Shown piece after piece: positions 6,893 to 11,871 of a stretch of 11,871 nt of DNA. The notes beneath the pieces are model-generated. The model was not told the DNA's origin. It did not search any database and saw only the letters and a program-made list of their open reading frames with translations. The DNA is from an uncultured Eubacteriales bacterium (GTDB lineage Bacteria; Bacillota; Clostridia; Christensenellales; QALW01): positions 1 through 11,871 of the forward strand of contig URYI01000050.1 in NCBI GenBank assembly GCA_900552055.1, in the 5' to 3' direction. Position 1 is the first letter of the stretch. Every line of letters begins with the position of its first letter. The position numbers and the translations under genes are program-made.

Positions 6893-7900
6893 TTACTTTT
6901 TCTCTTCATACGGTATGCCCAGATGCCCATAAGCCGCAGGGAGGGCCACCCTCCCCCTGGGAGTGCGCGCTATAAAGCCCAGCTGTATCAAAAAAGGTTC
7001 TATAACGTCCTCTATGGTAACATCCTCGTCTCCCGTCGCCGCCGCAAGAGTATCCAGCCCCACCGGGCCGCCGTGAAATTTGTTTATCATGCATTCCAAT
7101 ACGCGCCGGTCGTCCGAATCCAAGCCCAGGCCGTCAATTTCCAGCATATCAAGCGCAGCTTTGGCTACCGGCCTGGTTATAACGCCGCCTTCCCGCACCT
7201 GAGCATAATCCCGCACCCGCTTTAAAAGACGGTTGGCGATTCTGGGAGTGCCCCGGCTTCGTCTGGCCAGCTCCATGCAGCCCTCTTTATCTGATTTTAT
7301 ACCCAAAATACCCGCACTGCGCTCTACAATCCGTGCCAATTCCTCCGGGCTGTAAAGCTCCAGGCGGCATATGACTCCAAAACGGTCGCGCAAGGGAGAA
7401 GTAAGCATGCCTGCCCGCGTAGTAGCACCCACCAGCGTAAAATGGGGCAGACTCAGGCGGATGGAGCGGGCGCTTGGCCCTTTGCCCACCATTATATCAA
7501 GGGCATAATCCTCCATAGCCGGATAGAGCACCTCTTCCACGCTGCGGTTGAGGCGGTGAATTTCGTCTATGAAAAGTATGTCGTTCTCATTAAGGTTGGT
7601 AAGTATGGCCGCTAAATCTCCGGGCCGGTCTATGGCAGGACCGGACGTAATGCGTATTGACACACCCATCTCAGAAGCTATAATATTGGCCAGCGTGGTC
7701 TTTCCAAGGCCGGGCGGGCCGTAAAGCAGAACGTGATCCAAAGCTTCCCCCCTGCTTCGCGCTGCCGAAATATACATATGGACAAGCTCCTTAACCTTTT
7801 CCTGCCCTATATATTCATTTAAATGCTTGGGCCGCAGGGAAAACTCCTGTTCGGCATCCTCCTCCCGAAAAGAGGAGGTTATTATTCTTTCATCTTCCAT
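6893..7900 (-). CDS. ruvB: Holliday junction branch-migration ATPase RuvB
   Basis: Hexameric AAA+ motor that drives branch migration of Holliday junctions when loaded by RuvA. The 335 residues match the family. The Walker A loop GPPGLGKTT is at 61-69, Walker B ILFIDEIH at 108-115, sensor 1 GATT at 158-161, and the arginine finger R171 in PLRDRFG (169-175). The C-terminal third is the winged-helix DNA-binding domain, with [33 protein letters not shown] near its end. ATG 7898-7900 has AAGGA (plus 7912-7916) overlapping the ruvA stop, 11 nt away. The gene lies 14 nt after ruvA and 14 nt before queA. Nothing unusual is visible. Confidence 0.98.
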   Translation of the reverse strand: MEDERIITSSFREEDAEQEFSLRPKHLNEYIGQEKVKELVHMYISAARSRGEALDHVLLYGPPGLGKTTLANIIASEMGVSIRITSGPAIDRPGDLAAILTNLNENDILFIDEIHRLNRSVEEVLYPAMEDYALDIMVGKGPSARSIRLSLPHFTLVGATTRAGMLTSPLRDRFGVICRLELYSPEELARIVERSAGILGIKSDKEGCMELARRSRGTPRIANRLLKRVRDYAQVREGGVITRPVAKAALDMLEIDGLGLDSDDRRVLECMINKFHGGPVGLDTLAAATGDEDVTIEDVIEPFLIQLGFIARTPRGRVALPAAYGHLGIPYEEKK

Positions 7901-7914
7901 ACTTTAAATCTTCC

Positions 7915-8508
7915 TTACATTTTATCCAGGCCCTTTAATACAATGCGTATTATCTCTTCGGCAGTATCCGCCTTCTGCGCGGCTTCCCTAACTGCCCGCA
8001 CAGCCTCGGCCTGGGGCAGGCCCAGCGCTATTAGCGCGCCTACGGCCTCGTTTACGCATTGCTCATCCGCAGCCGCGGCCGCCTGGAACCCGCCTGAAGG
8101 CAGTTCGTCGTTATCCACCCTTTCGCGCAGTTCCAGGATAAGCCGCTGGGCAGTCTTTTTGCCGATTCCGGGCACTCTTGTCAATGCGGCCGTATCTCCG
8201 GTAACCAGGGCTATGGCCAATTCCTGAACAGAAACCGTCGTAAGCATCTGCACGGCTGTTTTAGGGCCAATGCCGCTGACGCTCACCAGCCTTAAAAACA
8301 TCTTCTTTTCTTCAGCCGAAGCAAAGCCGTAAAGAGAGATATCATCCTCTTTAACCGACTGATATACATATATTTTAGCGGGTTCACCCAGCCGGCACAT
8401 ATTTATGGCCTCTCCTGTGGCAGTAATAAAATAACCCAAGCCCCCGGCTTCCAGCACTATATAATCTGTTCCTATATCCTCTGCTGTACCCTTAATATAT
8501 TCGTACAT
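7915..8508 (-). CDS. ruvA: Holliday junction DNA-binding subunit RuvA
   Basis: Tetrameric junction-specific DNA-binding protein that holds Holliday junctions open and recruits RuvB. It has 197 residues (E. coli 203). The N-terminal OB-fold starts MYEYIKGTAEDIG and includes EDDISLYGF (54-62). Two helix-hairpin-helix motifs follow: LVSVSGIGPKTA (74-85) and LTRVPGIGKKTAQRL (109-123). A linker (about 132-148) leads to the small C-terminal RuvB-contacting domain with ALIALGLPQAEAVRAV. ATG 8506-8508 is chosen by family alignment; the upstream GCGGGG is only a weak ribosome binding site. It lies 21 nt after ruvC and 14 nt before ruvB, so the resolvasome genes form one unit. Confidence 0.97.
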   Translation of the reverse strand: MYEYIKGTAEDIGTDYIVLEAGGLGYFITATGEAINMCRLGEPAKIYVYQSVKEDDISLYGFASAEEKKMFLRLVSVSGIGPKTAVQMLTTVSVQELAIALVTGDTAALTRVPGIGKKTAQRLILELRERVDNDELPSGGFQAAAAADEQCVNEAVGALIALGLPQAEAVRAVREAAQKADTAEEIIRIVLKGLDKM

Positions 8509-8529
8509 AACTTTACCCCGCTTAACTGA

Positions 8530-9021
8530 TTAAATTTTAAATTGCCGCCCCATTTTAGCTGAATGCGCATGGCAGATTGCAACGGCGAGAGCGTCGGCCG
8601 CATCGTCCGGCTTGGGCAGTTCTTTAAGGCCAAGGTATGTGCTGACCATTATCTGCATCTGCTTTTTTTCCGCGCGTCCGTATCCCACAATAGCCTGCTT
8701 TATCTGTAAAGGCGTATATTCGTACAATTCGTCCGTTTTGGAAGAAGCGGCGGCCAGCAGCGCGCCCCTGGCCTGAGCTACAGCTATGGCTGTTTTTACA
8801 TTCTGATTAAAAAACAGTTCTTCAACCGCTATTGCATCCGGATTGAATTTATCTATGACCCAGCATACGTCGTTATAAAGATTGCGCAGCCTGACGGGGG
8901 TATTCATACCGGCAGGCGTAGAAATAATGCCGAAATCCACAGCGCGGTGCTTATGACCGTCCGTGCTTATAATACCATAGCCCAATGTGGCCAAACCAGG
9001 GTCAAACCCCAAAATAATCAT
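8530..9021 (-). CDS. ruvC: Crossover junction endodeoxyribonuclease RuvC
   Basis: Dimeric metal-dependent nuclease that resolves Holliday junctions delivered by RuvAB. The protein is 163 residues. All four acidic catalytic positions of the E. coli enzyme (D7, E66, D138, D141) have counterparts: D7 in ILGFDPG, E67 in AVEELFF, and D140 and D143 in PDDAADALA. The conserved Q106-K108 segment LQIKQAIVGYGRAEKKQM follows the expected layout. ATG 9019-9021 has GAGGA (plus 9033-9037) 11 nt upstream, a rather long spacing. It is the first gene of the ruvC-ruvA-ruvB-queA unit and is divergent from argG. Bacilli generally use RecU instead, so its presence favours Clostridia. Confidence 0.97.
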   Translation of the reverse strand: MIILGFDPGLATLGYGIISTDGHKHRAVDFGIISTPAGMNTPVRLRNLYNDVCWVIDKFNPDAIAVEELFFNQNVKTAIAVAQARGALLAAASSKTDELYEYTPLQIKQAIVGYGRAEKKQMQIMVSTYLGLKELPKPDDAADALAVAICHAHSAKMGRQFKI

Positions 9022-9058
9022 CTATATATTCGTCCTCAGCATATTTTAACTACTATAT

Positions 9059-9087
9059 ATAATATAGTATCCGCCGCCTTTAGTCAA
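9059..9087 (-). promoter_or_regulatory. Predicted ruvC promoter
   Basis: On the minus strand TTGACT (plus 9082-9087) and TATTAT (plus 9059-9064) are separated by 17 nt. The -10 lies inside a palindrome, TACTATAT-ATA-ATATAGTA (9051-9069). I see no Gram-positive LexA box (GAAC-N4-GTTC type) nearby, so SOS control is not evident from the sequence. Confidence 0.65.
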
Positions 9088-9111
9088 ATAAAATAAATTA
9101 TTCAAAAACAG

Positions 9112-9140
9112 TTGCATATTTATGCACTTTGTTGTATAAT
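9112..9140 (+). promoter_or_regulatory. Predicted argG-argH promoter
   Basis: TTGCAT (9112-9117) is followed after 17 nt by a perfect TATAAT (9135-9140). Transcription would begin near 9147, leaving a leader of about 24 nt that contains GGAGG (9157-9161) 9 nt before the argG ATG. The -35 coincides with the ArgR-type palindrome. Confidence 0.8.
9113..9126. promoter_or_regulatory. ArgR operator (ARG box)
   Basis: TGCATATTTATGCA fits the ARG-box pattern TGNATWWWWATNCA exactly, with symmetric TGCAT/ATGCA arms. It covers most of the -35 and part of the spacer of the argG promoter, where an arginine-bound ArgR hexamer would block RNA polymerase. A weaker AT-rich half-like site (ATTCA near 9099-9104) lies just upstream, as is common for paired ARG boxes. 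Confidence 0.75.
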
Positions 9141-9170
9141 CCATGAAGATTTATATGGAGGGATAAAATT

Positions 9171-10391
9171 ATGAGCGATAAAAAGGAAAAGGTAATACTT
9201 GCATATTCGGGCGGCTTGGACACATCTATAATAATTCCGTGGCTGAAAGAGAATTATGACTATGAAGTAATAGCTGTAGCCGGGGATGTGGGCCAAGGAG
9301 AAGAATTGGAGCCTCTTAATGAAAAGGCGATAAAAACAGGCGCCAGCAAGATATATATTGAGGATTTGCGCGAGGAATTCATAACCGACTTTATATGGCC
9401 CACTCTTAAAGCGGGCGCGCGCTATGAAAAAAAATATCTTCTGGGCACCAGCTTTGCGCGTCCTGTTATTGCAAAGCGCTTAGTAGAAATCGCACGCAAG
9501 GAGGGCGCCGTCGCTATATGCCACGGCTGCACCGGCAAGGGCAACGACCAGGTGCGTTTTGAGCTGACCATTAAAGCGCTTGCTCCCGACCTGAAAATAA
9601 TAGCGCCCTGGCGCATATGGGATATAAAATCCCGCGAGGATGAAATTGACTACGCGGCGGCGCGCGGCATAGACGTGCCCGTAACCAAAAAGCACATTTA
9701 CAGCATGGACCGCAATCTCTGGCACCTCAGCCACGAGGGAGCAGATCTTGAAGAGCCCTGGAACGCTCCTCAGGATGAATTATATATGATTTCCTGCCCC
9801 GTGGAAAAGGCTCCGGACAAGCCCGTATATATTGAAATAGAATTTGAAAAGGGCGTACCGGTGGCTGTGGACGGGAAGCGCATGGGCGCAATAGAAATTA
9901 TGGATACTTTAAACGCCGTTGGCGCCCAGAACGGCATAGGAATAGCCGATTTGGTAGAAAACAGGCTTGTGGGCATGAAGAGCAGGGGCGTATATGAGAC
10001 CCCCGGCGGCACCATCCTTTTTGAGGCGCATGATATACTGGAAGAGCTTACCCTTGACCGTTCCACCTCCCACTATAAAGAGACTATGGCCGTTCGCTTT
10101 GCCGAGCTGGTATATGACGGCTGCTGGTATACTCCTTTAAGAGAAGCTATGAGCGCCTTTGTGGACAAAACTCAGGAAACAGTCAGCGGAACTGTCCGCT
10201 TAAAGCTCTATAAGGGCAATGTTATCCCGGCGGGCGTCAAATCCCCCTACTCTTTGTACAGCGAAGAGCTGGCCACTTTCAGCGAAGATGAGGTTTACGA
10301 CCAGAAGGATTCTGCGGGCTTTATAAATCTCTTTGGCCTGCCATTAAAAATGCGCGCGCTTATGCTGGAAAAGAATAAGGAGAATAAATAA
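9171..10391 (+). CDS. argG: Argininosuccinate synthase
   Basis: ATP-dependent condensation of citrulline and aspartate to argininosuccinate, the penultimate step of arginine synthesis. The 406 residues match the roughly 400-residue Gram-positive type. The N-terminal PP-loop AYSGGLDTS (11-19) binds [20 protein letters not shown] (92-108) and the block [14 protein letters not shown] (118-131) are family signatures contributing to citrulline and aspartate binding. ATG 9171 is preceded by GGAGGG at 8 nt. It is transcribed from a promoter overlapped by an ARG box and is followed immediately by argH, whose ribosome binding site lies in the argG tail. Confidence 0.98.
   Translation: MSDKKEKVILAYSGGLDTSIIIPWLKENYDYEVIAVAGDVGQGEELEPLNEKAIKTGASKIYIEDLREEFITDFIWPTLKAGARYEKKYLLGTSFARPVIAKRLVEIARKEGAVAICHGCTGKGNDQVRFELTIKALAPDLKIIAPWRIWDIKSREDEIDYAAARGIDVPVTKKHIYSMDRNLWHLSHEGADLEEPWNAPQDELYMISCPVEKAPDKPVYIEIEFEKGVPVAVDGKRMGAIEIMDTLNAVGAQNGIGIADLVENRLVGMKSRGVYETPGGTILFEAHDILEELTLDRSTSHYKETMAVRFAELVYDGCWYTPLREAMSAFVDKTQETVSGTVRLKLYKGNVIPAGVKSPYSLYSEELATFSEDEVYDQKDSAGFINLFGLPLKMRALMLEKNKENK
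10377..10382 (+). promoter_or_regulatory. argH ribosome binding site inside argG
   Basis: AAGGAG lies within the last codons of argG, 9 nt before the argH ATG. Together with the zero-gap stop/start junction it points to coupled translation. Confidence 0.85.
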
Positions 10392-11768
10392 ATGAAGCTC
10401 TGGGGCGGAAGATTTAAAAAGGAAACCAGCGGGCTTATGGACGATTTTCATTCGTCCATAAGCTTTGACTGCCGTATGTACCGCGAGGACATAACCGGCA
10501 GCATAGCGCATGCGGAAATGCTGGGCAGACAGGGAATAATTTCTGAAGAGGATGCCCAGAAGATAGTACAGGGATTAAAGGATATCCTGATTGATATTGA
10601 AGCGGGCAAAATAGAATTTTCAGCGCAGGCAGAGGATATTCATATGAATATAGAAAGCCTGCTTATTCAGCGCATAGGCGAAGCGGGAAAACGGCTGCAT
10701 ACCGGCCGCAGCCGCAATGACCAGGTAGCGCTGGACATACGCATGTACCAAAAGCGCCGTATAGAGGATTTATGCGGCCTGCTTAAAAATTTGGAAGAGG
10801 TAATCCTCAATATTGCCCGCAGTAATTTGGACACCATTATGCCGGGATATACCCATCTCCAGAAAGCACAGCCCATAACGCTGGCACACCATGTCATGGC
10901 ATATTTCCAGATGTTTGCGCGGGATATTATGCGCCTGAAGGACTGCTGTTCGCGTACCAATATCTGCCCCTTGGGCTCAGGAGCGCTGGCCGGAACGACA
11001 TACCCGCTAGACAGGGAATATGTCGCTCATTCGCTTGGCTTTGCGGATATAACCCAGAACAGCCTGGACGGGGTTTCAGACCGGGATTTCCTCATTGAAT
11101 GCGCTGCCTGCTGTTCAATCATCATGATGCATTTATCGCGCTGGTGTGAAGAATTGATACTGTGGTCCAGCAATGAATTTGGATTCGTTGAAATGGACGA
11201 CGCCTTTTCTACCGGCTCAAGCATAATGCCTCAGAAGAAAAACCCCGACGCCTGCGAGCTTATACGGGGCAAGACCGGCCGGGTATACGGCGATTTAACA
11301 GCGCTGCTGACCGTAATGAAATCCCTGCCTCTGGCTTATAATAAAGATATGCAGGAGGATAAAGAGGCTATTTTTGACGCTGTAGACACAACCGAAGGCT
11401 GCCTTAAAGTTTTTACTCAAATGCTGGACAGCCTTACGTTCAACAAGGAAAGAATGCTTTCGGGAGCAGGACTGGGCTTTACTAACGCCACCGACGCAGC
11501 GGATTACCTTGTTAAAAAGGGTCTGCCCTTCAGAGAGGCGCATGAAATTATTGGGCACATGGTACTGCTGTGCTTGGAAAAAGGCTGTTCTATTGACCAG
11601 CTTTCCATGCAGGAGCTTAAAAATATCAATTCCATATTTGAAGAAGATTTTTATGAGGCTGTAAGCCTGAAAACGTGCGTTGAACAAAGGCTCACTCCAG
11701 GCGGACCGTCTAAAAACGCCGTTCTTAAGCAAATTGCCTGGGCTGAAAATTTTCTTAGTGAATGCTGA
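10392..11768 (+). CDS. argH: Argininosuccinate lyase
   Basis: Cleaves argininosuccinate to arginine and fumarate; a homotetramer of the fumarase/aspartase superfamily. The protein is 458 residues, the usual length. It starts with the family N-terminus MKLWGGRFKKETS and has HTGRSRNDQVALD (103-115). GYTHLQKAQP (152-161) carries the catalytic-region histidine. The superfamily signature GSSIMPQKKNPD (275-286) contains the catalytic serine S277. The C-terminal helical domain is complete. Its ATG abuts the argG stop codon. The stop TGA (11766-11768) is followed by a T run but not by a canonical terminator. Confidence 0.98.
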   Translation: MKLWGGRFKKETSGLMDDFHSSISFDCRMYREDITGSIAHAEMLGRQGIISEEDAQKIVQGLKDILIDIEAGKIEFSAQAEDIHMNIESLLIQRIGEAGKRLHTGRSRNDQVALDIRMYQKRRIEDLCGLLKNLEEVILNIARSNLDTIMPGYTHLQKAQPITLAHHVMAYFQMFARDIMRLKDCCSRTNICPLGSGALAGTTYPLDREYVAHSLGFADITQNSLDGVSDRDFLIECAACCSIIMMHLSRWCEELILWSSNEFGFVEMDDAFSTGSSIMPQKKNPDACELIRGKTGRVYGDLTALLTVMKSLPLAYNKDMQEDKEAIFDAVDTTEGCLKVFTQMLDSLTFNKERMLSGAGLGFTNATDAADYLVKKGLPFREAHEIIGHMVLLCLEKGCSIDQLSMQELKNINSIFEEDFYEAVSLKTCVEQRLTPGGPSKNAVLKQIAWAENFLSEC

Positions 11769-11819
11769 CGTTTTTTCAGCCCTGCGAAAGAGAGCTATAA
11801 CCCAGGGGGCGGCGCGGAC

Positions 11820-11861
11820 GCCCGGCCGCAGGCCGGGCCGGAGCGGCCTGCGGCCGCTCCG
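11820..11861. repeat. Pair of perfect GC-rich hairpins downstream of argH
   Basis: Hairpin 1 is GCCCGGCC (11820-11827), loop GCA, GGCCGGGC (11831-11838). Hairpin 2 is CGGAGCGGCC (11839-11848), loop TGC, GGCCGCTCCG (11852-11861). They abut directly. GGCCGCAGGCC in the first is the exact complement of GGCCTGCGGCC in the second, so the two can also pair with each other. The last 51 bases are 44/51 G+C, far above the genes. It may be a terminator, a palindromic repeat or the edge of another element; the window ends too soon to tell. Confidence 0.65.
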
Positions 11862-11871
11862 CTGCGGCTTC

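Noticed and set aside
9022..9170. LexA (SOS) box controlling ruvC
   Set aside because: No GAAC-N4-GTTC-type palindrome is present in the divergent promoter region.
11295..11732. 145-residue minus-strand frame opposite argH
   Set aside because: It is antisense to a clearly conserved argH and has no motif or ribosome binding site. The same holds for the other long antisense frames opposite purD, purH, purM, purE, ruvA and argG.
11764..11780. Terminator at the argH stop (GCTGA, T-rich loop, TCAGC)
   Set aside because: The T run is in the loop instead of after the stem, and the stem is only 5 bp, so it does not fit an intrinsic terminator.

Overview
The window looks like core chromosome from a Clostridia-like Firmicute. 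The evidence is a class I-type PurE together with clostridial-style PurD and PurN motifs, a B. subtilis-type PurR box pair ahead of the purine genes, an ArgR-type palindrome ahead of argG, Gram-positive ribosome binding sites, and a ruvC gene. Bacillus uses RecU instead of RuvC, which argues against Bacilli. Codon use leans on ATA for isoleucine, and base composition is moderate. No taxonomic name can be fixed from the sequence alone.

Layout. Positions 96-5069 (minus strand) hold a tight purine operon read purE-purM-purN-purH-purD, with junctions of 0 nt, a 10-nt overlap, 14 nt and 29 nt. Positions 5070-5849 are a 780-bp gene-free stretch. Nearest purE it contains a recognisable promoter (TTGACT-17-TACTAT) with two convergent PurBoxes just upstream. 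Next comes a 278-bp element with terminal inverted repeats enclosing two long hairpin arms (5222-5499). Beyond that is a 350-bp hairpin-rich stretch next to queA. Positions 5850-9021 (minus strand) hold ruvC-ruvA-ruvB-queA, encoding the Holliday-junction resolvase and branch-migration motor plus the queuosine enzyme QueA. A 149-bp divergent promoter region (9022-9170) separates this from argG-argH on the plus strand (9171-11768), the last two steps of arginine synthesis. The final ~70 bp are extremely GC-rich and form two perfect hairpins.

How the genes work together. PurN, PurM, PurE, PurH and PurD cover steps 2, 3, 5, 6 and 9-10 of IMP synthesis. purF, purL, purC, purB and purK are not in the window, so the rest of the pathway must lie elsewhere or be absent. 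ArgG and ArgH turn citrulline plus aspartate into arginine and fumarate.

The protein-coding content is ordinary housekeeping. The least explained sequence is non-coding: the 278-bp inverted-repeat element, a nearby hairpin whose entire 9-nt loop is complementary to a neighbouring segment, and the terminal GC-rich double hairpin. None could be tested by database search or folding software here.
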